From positions 868,001-932,000 of the forward strand of contig OZ253454.1 in NCBI GenBank assembly GCA_965261475.1: a stretch of 64,000 nucleotides of DNA, read 5' to 3'. The notes beneath the pieces were generated by a model. The model worked only from the letters and a program-made list of their open reading frames with translations. It made no database searches and was not told the origin of the DNA. The position numbers and the translations under genes were made by a program. This document shows, piece after piece, positions 16,535-26,102 of the stretch. How positions within the stretch are numbered: the stretch's first letter is position 1; each line of letters begins with the position of its first letter. This stretch comes from G965261475 sp965261475 [NCBI: bacterium]. Lineage in GTDB: Bacteria; SAR324; XYD2-FULL-50-16.

Positions 16535-18870
16535 AGTTGCGATTGTTCTTGGGTTTGTAGATAACACTCTATAGTATCATCTACTTGAAAATTCTTATAA
16601 TTTTGAACTATGATGCCACACTCTTCCCCTTGCTCTATCTTTTCTACATTGCTTTTTAAATGTTTTAAAGATTGCAATTTTCCTTCATAGACTAAATTAT
16701 CAGAGCGAATAACTTTGAGCACAGAATCTTTAATTATCTTGCCCTCTAATACTTTGCACCCGGCAACCTGTCCAATCTTAGGAATATTAAAAATATTCAA
16801 AACCTGTGCTTTGCCTTGTAATTCTTGTCGTAAAATAGGCTCAAGCATACTAGATACCATAAGTTTAACTTTATCAATAAACTCATAAATAACATCAAAA
16901 ATCGCAATTTCTATACCCTCTGTTTGCGCTAACTCTTTAGCAGCTTTTTCGGGGCGCACATAAAATCCCATTACCAAAGATCCTGTAGTCATTGCCAAAT
17001 GAATATCCGAGCGATTGATAGCACCTATAGACGAAAAAATAATTTTAGGTACAACCTGTTCATGTTTAATCTGACCCACCAATTTTTCTATAGCTTCAAG
17101 AGAGCCGTAGGTATCTGTTTTTAATAGAATATTTAATTCTTTGACTTGAGATGCAGCAAATCTCTCTTCTAAACTCTCGGTATATAACTCAGTAGTTGTA
17201 TTTTTCTCATCAGCAAAATTTTTTGCTGCCATCATTTTTGCAAGTTTTTCATTGGTTGCTTGAAACGGATTGCCAGCAGGTGGAGTGTCAGAAAAACCCA
17301 TAACTTCTACTGGTTGAGAAGGAGTGACCTCTTTTAAAATATTGCTATTCTCATCACTCATACTGCGTATTTTAGCATAAAATTTACCAGAAAAAATATG
17401 ATCTCCCGTTTTTAGAGTACCACTTTGTACCAGCAACGAAGTAATACTTCCTCTTTGCTTGTCTATACGAGATTCTATGACTACGCCTTGAGCAAATTCA
17501 TCATTTGTTGTTTGTAATTGCATACTTTCGGCTTGAATCAAGATGAGCTCTAAAATTTCATTGATGCCTTCTTTGGTTTTAGCAGATACCTGCACCATAG
17601 TGGTATCTCCATTATATTCCTCACTAACTAACTCATATTGCATCAGAGATTCTGTAATTTTTTTAGCATTGATGTTAGGTTTATCGCATTTAGTCAAAGC
17701 AACAATGATGGGAACTTTTGCTAGGCGTGCGTGTTTGATAGCTTCTATAGTTTGAGGTTTAATGCCATCGTCTAGTGCTATTACTAGAATCACAATATCT
17801 GTAATACTAGAGCCCCTAGCCCTCATAGAGCTAAAAGCCTCGTGCCCTGGAGTATCTAGGAAAGTTATCTTACCTTGAGGTGTCTGTACGAAATACGCGC
17901 CAATATGCTGCGTGATATTCCCTGCTTCCCTATCAGCAATACTAGAATTGCGTACACAATCTAAAAGCGATGTTTTACCGTGATCTACATGCCCCATAAT
18001 TGTAACAATAGGAGGTCTAGTTTTTAAAACTCCGCTTTTTTTAGTATCTAGTTTTGTTGCAAGGGAAGAATCTTTGACTACAATCTTGATTTTTAATTCC
18101 TCTGCTATTAGCTCTGCTATCTCTGATGTAATTAGCTCTGTTTCTATGTCTAGTATGCGTTTTGCAACAGTAACAATATCACTCCTTTTTTTTCCAATTA
18201 GTTTAGAAAAATCACTAATACTCATCGCAGAAGCAAAAACAATTTCTTTTTTTCGAGAAGTAAAAGTATGTTCTTTTTTTTTCTTTTTGTGGAGATTGTT
18301 TTTTACAGGTCTAAATCTTTTATATATTTTACGCTCTGTATCCTCTGATAATTTTCTAAAATTTACCTTTTTAGAAAATTTTTGATTTTGAAACTGTTTT
18401 TTTTTATTATCAGAGCTCTCTGGGCTAGTTTTAGAGTTAGCTGTGCGTTGCAAATTATCCTTATTTTTCGAGCTGCTATCTGCTACTGCAGTGTTTGGTT
18501 TATTTACCTCATTGACAACTTCGTTCTTTTGTACTTTTTCTGCTGTTATTTCACTAGTTTGCTGAGTATCTATAACTACAGAACTCTCGGAGTTTTCTGC
18601 TTTTTTTGCTACATTTGGCAAGCTATCTATTTCTTTAGGCTGGGTCTGTAAAGGCTCTGTGATTAGAGCTACTTTTTTTCTTTTAATTAGGCTACCCCCA
18701 CGAACTGCTTGTTTTTTCTTTTTATGATCTAGGAATTTTATAATCGCATGCTCGTCTTTTAAATCAATATCGGTATTTAAATTAAGCCTACGACCAAAAA
18801 CTTCATAGCTCAGCTCCATTAAATATTTAGGTTTTAGCTGCAGGGTCTTAGCTAATTCTTGGAGTTTCAT
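16531..18870 (-). CDS. infB: Translation initiation factor IF-2
   Basis: A 779-residue IF-2, the GTPase that brings initiator tRNA to the 30S subunit. An IF2 N-terminal domain (about 1-50) precedes a charged low-complexity linker (about 55-210) and a second N-terminal segment near 215-270. The G domain holds GHVDHGKTS (about 295-303), DTPGHEAF and LTKCDKPN. The domain-3 block DTYGSLEAIEKL and the C-terminal beta barrels are complete. It lies 31 bases after nusA and overlaps rbfA by 4 bases. The ylxR-type gene often found between nusA and infB is missing. Confidence 0.98.
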   Translation of the reverse strand: MKLQELAKTLQLKPKYLMELSYEVFGRRLNLNTDIDLKDEHAIIKFLDHKKKKQAVRGGSLIKRKKVALITEPLQTQPKEIDSLPNVAKKAENSESSVVIDTQQTSEITAEKVQKNEVVNEVNKPNTAVADSSSKNKDNLQRTANSKTSPESSDNKKKQFQNQKFSKKVNFRKLSEDTERKIYKRFRPVKNNLHKKKKKEHTFTSRKKEIVFASAMSISDFSKLIGKKRSDIVTVAKRILDIETELITSEIAELIAEELKIKIVVKDSSLATKLDTKKSGVLKTRPPIVTIMGHVDHGKTSLLDCVRNSSIADREAGNITQHIGAYFVQTPQGKITFLDTPGHEAFSSMRARGSSITDIVILVIALDDGIKPQTIEAIKHARLAKVPIIVALTKCDKPNINAKKITESLMQYELVSEEYNGDTTMVQVSAKTKEGINEILELILIQAESMQLQTTNDEFAQGVVIESRIDKQRGSITSLLVQSGTLKTGDHIFSGKFYAKIRSMSDENSNILKEVTPSQPVEVMGFSDTPPAGNPFQATNEKLAKMMAAKNFADEKNTTTELYTESLEERFAASQVKELNILLKTDTYGSLEAIEKLVGQIKHEQVVPKIIFSSIGAINRSDIHLAMTTGSLVMGFYVRPEKAAKELAQTEGIEIAIFDVIYEFIDKVKLMVSSMLEPILRQELQGKAQVLNIFNIPKIGQVAGCKVLEGKIIKDSVLKVIRSDNLVYEGKLQSLKHLKSNVEKIEQGEECGIIVQNYKNFQVDDTIECYLQTQEQSQL

Positions 18871-18901
18871 AAGGCAGGATTATTCGAAAATGCTTAAAAA
18901 A

Positions 18902-20038
18902 TTACTCAGAGGTATTTTCTACTTTCTCTGCTGTATCATCAGCAAAAAGTTGAATTTCTGGAGTTTCCTCTTCTTCTGTTTTGTCTGTCGTATCTACTTC
19001 TGTTTCTGCTGTTTCTGCTGTTCTAATGTTAATCTCAAATTTAGTTAACCTTGAAGCTAGTTTGACATTTTGCCCCTTTTTGCCAATTGCTAGCGCTAAA
19101 TTAGTTTCATCTACAAAAACATTAGCAACAGAATTTTCTTCGTTTATTTCTATCCTATTCAATTCTGCTGGTATCATAGCATCGGTGATTTGTTGTTCTA
19201 TATCGTTTGTCCAGCGAATAATATCAATTTTTTCTCCATTTAATTCGTTGACAATTGCTTTAATTCTTTCCCCACCTCTACCTACACAAGAGCCTACAGG
19301 ATCTACATCGGAGTTACTACTTCTAACTGTTACCTTTGCTCTTTTACCAGGATCTCTAGCTACAGATACAATCTCTATAGTTCTATCATCTACCTCAGGT
19401 ACCTCGAGTTTAAAAAGCTCTCTCAAAAAATTAGGATGAGTTCTAGAGAGTTTTAAAACTACTCTTTCTTCTTCTGTATCAATTTCATATAAAAGAGCTT
19501 TGATAGGGTCTCCTATATTCAACCTCTCAGCAGCAATTTGTTCTTTATGTTCTAAAATAGCTACAGCATTCTTTTGAAGACTAACAATACATTTTTGATA
19601 TGTTGTTTTTTCTATCTTTCCGTATAGTATTTGTCCTACTTTATCACGATATTTCTTTTCTAATAATTGATTTTCGTATTCTTTAATTTTTTGAAACAAG
19701 GTTTGTCTCATTGTTTGAGCAATAACATCACTATAATCATGCTTATCAATTTCATACTCCATTTCATCGTCTAGCTGAGACTCCGCATCTACTTCCTTAG
19801 CAATTTCTAGAGCAATTTCGTTGTCTTGATCCTCTACCTTTTGTACTACTTTTTTATATTGAAAAAGACGAATATCGCCATCTTCATAGCGCGCAGTTAG
19901 CTCCTTGTAATTCACATACTTCTTTTGAGCAGAAGCCACCATAGCCTCTTCTAGAGCTCGAACGATAGTTGCTTTGTCTATGTCTCTGTCATTGCTAATC
20001 TCTTGGATAGCACTAGCGAGATTTGTATTTTGTTCCAA
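18902..20038 (-). CDS. nusA: Transcription elongation/antitermination factor NusA
   Basis: A 378-residue NusA, which controls RNA polymerase pausing and termination. The N-terminal polymerase-binding domain covers about 1-130, the S1 domain about 132-200 (VGQILYGKIEKTTYQK), and two KH domains about 205-345 (SVARDPGKRAKVTVRS, VGSCVGRGGERIKAI, AIGKKGQNVKLASRLT). It ends in an acidic Glu/Thr tail rather than the E. coli type repeats. It starts its own run with infB and rbfA; rimP is not upstream, where lpxC ends 110 bases away. Confidence 0.97.
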   Translation of the reverse strand: MEQNTNLASAIQEISNDRDIDKATIVRALEEAMVASAQKKYVNYKELTARYEDGDIRLFQYKKVVQKVEDQDNEIALEIAKEVDAESQLDDEMEYEIDKHDYSDVIAQTMRQTLFQKIKEYENQLLEKKYRDKVGQILYGKIEKTTYQKCIVSLQKNAVAILEHKEQIAAERLNIGDPIKALLYEIDTEEERVVLKLSRTHPNFLRELFKLEVPEVDDRTIEIVSVARDPGKRAKVTVRSSNSDVDPVGSCVGRGGERIKAIVNELNGEKIDIIRWTNDIEQQITDAMIPAELNRIEINEENSVANVFVDETNLALAIGKKGQNVKLASRLTKFEINIRTAETAETEVDTTDKTEEEETPEIQLFADDTAEKVENTSE

Positions 20039-20148
20039 GTTAAATTTAAAATATTTTTCCCTATACTACTGAAAGTAACAGGTTAAAAAAAAAATACAAC
20101 TATTATATTCTACTGTTGTAATATTTTTAGCATACTAAATCTATAATT

Positions 20149-20994
20149 TTACAAAGACGCCAAAAGTTTGGCTAGTAATTGAGTATTTAATCTATGCGAA
20201 GATTTATGCCCATAATATTCGCCAATAATACTTCTTCCTCCTAAATAAATATCTCCAATAGCATCTAAAATTTTATGACGCACAAACTCATCGTCAAAAC
20301 AAAGTTTTTGTTTATTCAGCATTGTACCGTCCTTTAAGAGCACTATAGCATTAGCTAAACTACCGCCTTTGATTAAACCTTGTTTTTTCATACACTCTAG
20401 ATCCGTTTCAAAACCAAATGTTCTGCACGATGCAATTTCTTTTTTATAATTTGCTAAATTGAGTTGAAAAGAATAAGACTGTTGCTGGATTAGAGGGTGG
20501 TTAAAATCTATAAAAAACCTAAAAATAGGCTTATCAGCTGGTATAAAACTAGCATAATTCTGCTCTCCTCCAACTCTTACTTCTTTTTTTACCCTAAAAA
20601 ATTTTTTTTTTGTTGCTAGTTCCTGAATTTTACAATCTTCTAAAAATTTTATCCAAGTCACAGCACATCCATCTAAAATAGGTAATTCTGGAGAATTGAG
20701 CTCTATTTGTAAATTATCAATTTGCAGCGCGTGTAGAGCAGACAAAAAATGCTCTACCGTCTCTACGCTCACATTTTGTTTTGTTAAAACAGTATGATAA
20801 GAACTAGGTATTTGATAGATAAAAGAAGCCTCAATAGCAAAATTTGGTACTAAATCTACACGATAAAAAACAATTCCACCTTCAACAGCAGGCTTGACTT
20901 TCAACTTGCAAATTTTGCCGCTATGCAGACCTATGCCAGAAATACTGCTTTCTTTGCTTATAGTTCTTTGTAAATTTTTCACTACATACTCCAA
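20149..20994 (-). CDS. lpxC: UDP-3-O-acyl-N-acetylglucosamine deacetylase
   Basis: A 281-residue LpxC, the zinc enzyme for the committed step of lipid A synthesis. The zinc ligands are present: H82 in TVEHFLSAL, H240 and D244 in FVRHKILDAIGD, and the catalytic H263 in YYGHKSSH. The N-terminal SISGIGLHSGK is typical. It overlaps the COG3014 lipoprotein gene by 13 bases and so is the third gene of an lpoB-COG3014-lpxC unit, which joins lipid A synthesis to envelope lipoproteins. Confidence 0.97.
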   Translation of the reverse strand: MEYVVKNLQRTISKESSISGIGLHSGKICKLKVKPAVEGGIVFYRVDLVPNFAIEASFIYQIPSSYHTVLTKQNVSVETVEHFLSALHALQIDNLQIELNSPELPILDGCAVTWIKFLEDCKIQELATKKKFFRVKKEVRVGGEQNYASFIPADKPIFRFFIDFNHPLIQQQSYSFQLNLANYKKEIASCRTFGFETDLECMKKQGLIKGGSLANAIVLLKDGTMLNKQKLCFDDEFVRHKILDAIGDIYLGGRSIIGEYYGHKSSHRLNTQLLAKLLASL

Positions 20995-22052
20995 TAGAAA
21001 ATATTGGAACTTTGTTCGTTAATCTCAATTATTGATTCTATTGTTTTTTGCAATTTTCCATTTTTATCTAAAAACTCTATTTTTAAAGGATGGCTACCCC
21101 CTTTTAAATTAAAATTTTGCGCATATATATGGTTAGGTAAATTAGACCACTGCCTAGTATCTGCTTTAGTTTTTGTACTTGTAGATAAAATATTAGCTCC
21201 TATGCCTGCCACTATAAATGCTAAAGCCAAATTATCATCGTTTGAGCCAAAACGCGCAACATCTACACCTATACGCAAAGAAACATCAGAAACATTTTTG
21301 GTTAAATCTTTAAATCCAGCTTTCTTTTGAGCAATAGCATCAATGCCTCTACTGCCCCTGCTACTTGCTTGCTGATAAAGATCTCCTAAAGGAAAAATAG
21401 TAATATTTTCTTGCCCTAAATGAATATTGAGCGAATGTACTGCATCTGCTCCTCTTTGATAACCTAGATATTCGTCGTGTTTGCCAACATTAAGTTTACG
21501 AGGAGCCTCACCTGTTTCTATAAGTAAAATAGTATTACCAAAAACAAAAGCATCGTCTAAAAAATCTTCCTTTAATTCTTGGAATTTTGCTAAATTTTGG
21601 CTAGATAGATGTTGAGAGCCTAAATATTTTTGACTAAAACTTTGTAAAAAATAAGCAATCGCAAAATCTGAGCGATACTGCTCTTCTTCAGCAAAAGCAT
21701 CTTGTAAAATAGCTTGTCCAAAAGAAGCTTGGGCATTGCCATATTCTTTTTCTTGCAACAAAGTAACTCCCAAATAAAAAAAAAGCATTATTCGCTCATA
21801 AGGCTCTCCCTTAAAAGATTTAATACCTTCCTCGTACCAAAATTGTCTAGTTTTTTTGCTTTCTTCTGGTTTATTCCAAACCTTATTCAATTTGTTAGAA
21901 ACATCTAAAAAAATATCTTTTGCCAAAAGATACTCTTTATTATCAAAATAATTTTTGCCTGTTATCATTTGAGTTAAAATTTTATTACTGCCTTGTTTAG
22001 CAGCGCAAGAGGCAAAAAAAAGAAGTACAAAAACACTCCAAAACACTCTCAT
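20982..22052 (-). CDS. COG3014-like TPR lipoprotein
   Basis: A 356-residue predicted lipoprotein. The signal peptide ends in LFFASC (C16). The N-terminal half is helical with TPR-like pairs (NYFDNKEYLLAKDIF, YLGVTLLQEKEYGNAQASF). The C-terminal half has the beta-rich segment seen in COG3014 proteins, including RKLNVGKHDEYLGY and a late RQWSNLPNHIYAQNF. This family is of unknown function and is regularly encoded next to LpoB, as here (5-base gap upstream). The lpxC start overlaps its end. Confidence 0.75.
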   Translation of the reverse strand: MRVFWSVFVLLFFASCAAKQGSNKILTQMITGKNYFDNKEYLLAKDIFLDVSNKLNKVWNKPEESKKTRQFWYEEGIKSFKGEPYERIMLFFYLGVTLLQEKEYGNAQASFGQAILQDAFAEEEQYRSDFAIAYFLQSFSQKYLGSQHLSSQNLAKFQELKEDFLDDAFVFGNTILLIETGEAPRKLNVGKHDEYLGYQRGADAVHSLNIHLGQENITIFPLGDLYQQASSRGSRGIDAIAQKKAGFKDLTKNVSDVSLRIGVDVARFGSNDDNLALAFIVAGIGANILSTSTKTKADTRQWSNLPNHIYAQNFNLKGGSHPLKIEFLDKNGKLQKTIESIIEINEQSSNIFYWSM

Positions 22053-22057
22053 AATTA

Positions 22058-22690
22058 CTACCGATAAATTGTGTCATCTCCACCAATTTTTCTAACATCA
22101 TAAATATTAGCCCAAAGAATAGAACCAGTTTGCAAATCTAAAAGCTCAAAAGAAAATTGAAAGTAGTTAGATTTTACTCCTGTTTGGTTAGAGACACCAT
22201 GGATAGAAGTAATTCTAGCTGTCATCCGATATTGTGCTTGTATAAGATCAATATCACTGCCAGAAGTTTGTGCCTCGTTAATGAGAGCTTGTAAATTTTG
22301 ACGAGTTACAAACCGCAATTTTCTTTTTGTTTCTCGTATCAAACTTACCCTCATTCTATCAGCTAACAAGTTAGTATTGATAATATAACTAGATTCATTG
22401 ATAAAGTACTCTCCTTCTAAAACAATAATAGGAGTAGTTTTACTCTCGTGATAAAAATCTGATAACAATAAATCTGCTACAATAGTTTTTGAGATACTAT
22501 TGATATCTTTGGACTCTATACCTAAGCCAGCAAATTTTAAATCTTCATCTACCGCTACCTCTCTTACAGGTATGGCGTCGCTACTAGCAGCGCAAGCATA
22601 AAAAACAAATAGTACCAAAAATAAAAAAAAAATTCTATATACTAAACAAGATTTTGGTTTTCTTACAAGGTATAGTGTTTGCAATTTCAT
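22058..22690 (-). CDS. lpoB: LpoB-like penicillin-binding-protein activator lipoprotein
   Basis: A 210-residue lipoprotein of the LpoB/COG3417 family. In E. coli LpoB is an outer-membrane activator of PBP1b; the function here is by family. The signal peptide is long, with lipobox VFYACAAS (C33). The domain runs through RMRVSLIRETKRKLRFV (about 100-116), ARITSIHGVSNQTG and SFELLDLQTGSILWAN to the conserved end GGDDTIYR. It is the first gene of the unit with COG3014 and lpxC; the CHAT-like gene ends 66 bases upstream. Confidence 0.82.
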   Translation of the reverse strand: MKLQTLYLVRKPKSCLVYRIFFLFLVLFVFYACAASSDAIPVREVAVDEDLKFAGLGIESKDINSISKTIVADLLLSDFYHESKTTPIIVLEGEYFINESSYIINTNLLADRMRVSLIRETKRKLRFVTRQNLQALINEAQTSGSDIDLIQAQYRMTARITSIHGVSNQTGVKSNYFQFSFELLDLQTGSILWANIYDVRKIGGDDTIYR

Positions 22691-22755
22691 ATGAATAAAT
22701 AACTCCAGTAAGTAAGTTTATAAAAACAATAACAACAGCAGATAAATCTTGTTTA

Positions 22756-25700
22756 CTATTTCACGTCTCGGTGGTAGTACGCTCCATAATACATTTGTTC
22801 TCTTTGCTTATCTCCTATATCATGATAAAATTTACCTAGAATATCCGCATAATCATAAAACTTCTTATCATTATTGAGTTTAGCAAATTTATAAAAAATC
22901 TCTAGTAAAACAAAAAAATTTCTAAATAATTCGTCTGTGCTACCTTGTCGATTTGTCTTTATAGCATCAAACAAAGCACTAATAATGATTTGATAATGAT
23001 TATAGGGTGCAGATTTATCTAGTGCTTCTCTAAATTTTAAAACAAATATCTTTAGATTTTGAAATTTTTTTTGAACAGCGCAAAAATTAACATACAGTAG
23101 ATAAACTTTGCTATAGAGTGCAACATTTAATTTTTTCGAATTATTTATCTCACGGCAAAGCAAGTCAAAAAAAATTTGTTTTTCTCCTTGTAAAAAAAAC
23201 TGATAAGCTTTTAAAATAGTTTTATCAGCAACATTGTTTTCACGAGATAACTGTAAATCAATAGGAAAATAATCTAATAAAGCAAGATAAATATTATCAT
23301 CTCCTAGCTCTATCAATAAAAATGCAATTTGCATGATCTGTTCAGATGCAAATATACCATTTTTAGACAGTTCAATTACTGGCGCTAAAAGATTTCTAAC
23401 CCTCTGGTGATTATCTTGTTGTAAAAAAAATTTACAAAGTATCACATGGTTCTTGCAAAATAAATTCCAATCTTCTCTTTCTTCCAATAGATCATTGAGC
23501 TCTTGTATTTTCTTGACCCAATTCACATCTCCAGAAATGATTAAAATATCAGTATAAAAAACGCTAATCCAATATAACATTGTTTTTTCTGGCAGACGGT
23601 AGAGTTGTTCAAAAATTTTCGTGTAAACCAATTGTTTTTCTTGCCAACTACTAGCACAACGATAAATACCCTCTATATATTTTCCTTTTTCTAAAGCAAT
23701 ACAATCAGCAAAATGAAAATACACAAAAGCAGCAAATAGTTTTCTATAAGAAGTAGCTTGCGTTCGAGAAAAAAAATATAGCATAAAAAACTGATACCAC
23801 TGTAAGTCTTGCTTTGTAAAAAATTCTCTCGATGCTAGTAAATGCTGCATACCTGATTCTAAATAAATTACTGTATGTGTTGCATTTTTTTCTATTAAAT
23901 TATAGGAATAGAGTTGTTCTATGTCGCTTAGTATCTTTTTTGTTTGGAATAGATCTCGTAAAAACGCAATCGGTATAGAAACACACAAACAAAAACATAT
24001 TCCTAAAATTCTCTTTTGATTCAAACTTAACTGCTTCTTTAGATTTAAGAAAACAAGCTCCCAAATATTATCTTGAGAAAAGTTCTTTATTTTGAGTAAA
24101 AAAAGTATTTTAAAAAGTCTATAAGAAAAATCAACATTTTTTTTTTCAATTATTTTTGTAAAATTCTTTTGCATCGTTTCTTGACTAGCAGAGTCAAAAA
24201 ATTTAATACAATGAGCAAAAGTAATATTGTGTAGTACAAAAGCTTGTTCTTTGTTTTCGTTGTGGTGACAAACAAATACAAAAGCATAGTTAGTAAATTC
24301 TTCTTGTAAATTAGCAATAGCTGCTAAAAAACGAGATTTAAATTCTTTGATTTGGGTAGCAATATTTTGTTGACTAAAAGGCAAAAAAACTTGAATAATT
24401 TTTTTTTTAGAATTTTTTGGCAATGCTAGGTCGTATTGTTGTAAATATATTCCATCTTTTTTATTATTTTGCCTAAGATATGTTTGAATATCTGCACTAA
24501 AACTTGTCAAACTGTGTTGCTTGCTCAAAAAATTAGTTGTAGTCAAAACAATGTTAATTACACAAATATTTTTATAATGTTTGATTGCAATTTGATTGAG
24601 GTAGCTCCGTGCATTTTGAAAATACTCATCAAGAATCAACAAAGACTGCGTACGAGGTAAGCTGAGTATTTGTTGTGCTAAACTTTCTAATTGCAATACA
24701 TCTCCTCTAAATAATCTTAAATCCCAGGAAGCTTGAGCAGCAAAAAACAATTCGTTATCGTTGATATAGTGGCTATCATCTTTATTATATGCAGTTTGCA
24801 CAGCAGCAAGTTTTTTATCATTCTCCCAGTACCTAACCCAAATCCAATCCCAGCTGCCAGTTTTAGCAATGTTATTTATAGCTTGCATATGAGCTTGATA
24901 AATTTGCTTTTCTTGCGCTACAAGAAGCACTAACCGTGTCATGTATATTGCCATTATTCGTTTGTGCATAGAGCCTGCAAAATCAATCAATCGCGGCAAT
25001 CCTAACTCAAAAAGCCTATGGAACAAAAGATTATAATTAGTATGAGAGGCACTAATACGAATTTGCTTCAAATTACAAAGTACAAGCTCCAACCCTTGTG
25101 CTATAACCTGCTCAAAACCAACCTCTGTGAGAGATTTATTGACTAGCTCCTGATTTGCAGAGGAGACGCAAAGTTTCTCTAAATCATAAAATCCTTCTAG
25201 ATATAAATAACGAGGTGTTTTTGCTAAAGATTCTTTGAGGTCTTGCTCTTTGCTTTGTAAATCAATCTTCCAAGAGCATCTATGCAATAAATTTTTGTGC
25301 TCTTTTTGAAACCACTCTATTGGTGTTTGTAAAAATTCTAAAGTAGGTTGTGTTTGAGAGCCTTGATAAATAATAGGGTGACTTATAAAGTGCCAACACT
25401 TTTTAGAATCAGAGGCATAGTGCCGTATTCTTGCTTTACCTGTATAAATTCTTTTTACTCCTGCATCTAGACTATGCCAGTTTATGCCGTTATACAAAAG
25501 CTCCCACATTATTTTACTCCAAGGTAAAAAATCAATATAAATATCTATCTGTCTACCAGCATTAGCAGGGTTTTGAAGGTATGCTTGATAAGCTACGGGA
25601 ATAATAGCCTTAAAAAGAGCTTGACCGTACTTTTGAAGTATTTCAAAAATTTCTGACTTGTGATGCGAGCTAATTCGAATTTGTAAATAAGGGGAATTTT

Positions 25701-25824
25701 TTAAGTAGGCAAGCACTTGTAGGGCAGGTTTACTAATTTCCTCAGGAGGCAATACCAAAGTAAATTCCTCGTGTAATTTTGGTATGCGGACTTTATCTTT
25801 TTGTAGTATAACCTTCAATCCCAT
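22756..25824 (-). CDS. Large CHAT-STAND-like protein with degenerate catalytic motifs
   Basis: A 1022-residue cytosolic protein with no signal peptide. Residues 1-340 match the layout of a CHAT (caspase-like) domain: FTLVLPPEEIS start, FLPWSKIMWELLYNG (99-113) in the place of the PWELL strand, YLYLEGFYDLEKL (206-218) where the catalytic His block belongs, LELVLCNLKQIR (245-256) at the Cys block, then LFELGLPRLIDFAGS. The histidine is replaced; a cysteine (C250) remains. Residues 370-560 resemble a STAND NTPase (LFRGDVLQLESLAQQIL, then EYFQNARSYL at the Walker A position with G and K lost). A winged-helix-like block (590-670) and helical repeats (670-1022) follow. Assignment is from pattern only. 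Codon use looks like the neighbours. Confidence 0.6.
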   Translation of the reverse strand: MGLKVILQKDKVRIPKLHEEFTLVLPPEEISKPALQVLAYLKNSPYLQIRISSHHKSEIFEILQKYGQALFKAIIPVAYQAYLQNPANAGRQIDIYIDFLPWSKIMWELLYNGINWHSLDAGVKRIYTGKARIRHYASDSKKCWHFISHPIIYQGSQTQPTLEFLQTPIEWFQKEHKNLLHRCSWKIDLQSKEQDLKESLAKTPRYLYLEGFYDLEKLCVSSANQELVNKSLTEVGFEQVIAQGLELVLCNLKQIRISASHTNYNLLFHRLFELGLPRLIDFAGSMHKRIMAIYMTRLVLLVAQEKQIYQAHMQAINNIAKTGSWDWIWVRYWENDKKLAAVQTAYNKDDSHYINDNELFFAAQASWDLRLFRGDVLQLESLAQQILSLPRTQSLLILDEYFQNARSYLNQIAIKHYKNICVINIVLTTTNFLSKQHSLTSFSADIQTYLRQNNKKDGIYLQQYDLALPKNSKKKIIQVFLPFSQQNIATQIKEFKSRFLAAIANLQEEFTNYAFVFVCHHNENKEQAFVLHNITFAHCIKFFDSASQETMQKNFTKIIEKKNVDFSYRLFKILFLLKIKNFSQDNIWELVFLNLKKQLSLNQKRILGICFCLCVSIPIAFLRDLFQTKKILSDIEQLYSYNLIEKNATHTVIYLESGMQHLLASREFFTKQDLQWYQFFMLYFFSRTQATSYRKLFAAFVYFHFADCIALEKGKYIEGIYRCASSWQEKQLVYTKIFEQLYRLPEKTMLYWISVFYTDILIISGDVNWVKKIQELNDLLEEREDWNLFCKNHVILCKFFLQQDNHQRVRNLLAPVIELSKNGIFASEQIMQIAFLLIELGDDNIYLALLDYFPIDLQLSRENNVADKTILKAYQFFLQGEKQIFFDLLCREINNSKKLNVALYSKVYLLYVNFCAVQKKFQNLKIFVLKFREALDKSAPYNHYQIIISALFDAIKTNRQGSTDELFRNFFVLLEIFYKFAKLNNDKKFYDYADILGKFYHDIGDKQREQMYYGAYYHRDVK

Positions 25825-25990
25825 AATTCATTACCCTTTTTTATTATAGATAAAAATAAATTATTGTAGAGTTTAGTATTGGTGTATAAATACAAGTTTT
25901 TATAAATTACCTTTTTCAAGAGTGGAGAGTTTGACAACAGCAACAAAGATAAATACCAATCCTTTTACACTCTAAAGGTACTTTGTTTAT

Positions 25991-26016
25991 CAAGGATATA
26001 CAATGTATATCTCTTG
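25991..26016. promoter_or_regulatory. Inverted repeat upstream of the CHAT-like gene
   Basis: A 17-base perfect palindrome, GATATACAATGTATATC (25995-26011), is extended by CAAG and CTTG arms with one bulged base. It lies about 170 bases upstream of the CHAT-like gene start in the 278-base gap after prmC. There is no T-run on either side that would make it an intrinsic terminator on the minus strand, so an operator or RNA hairpin is more likely. The rest of that gap is AT-rich with nothing recognised. Confidence 0.35.
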
Positions 26017-26102
26017 AATAAATTTAATTTCTTATCAGGCAACAGTATATAAATATATTTTGATTGTAATTTTGTTTTAGGCACACATTACAACAACAAA
26101 CA

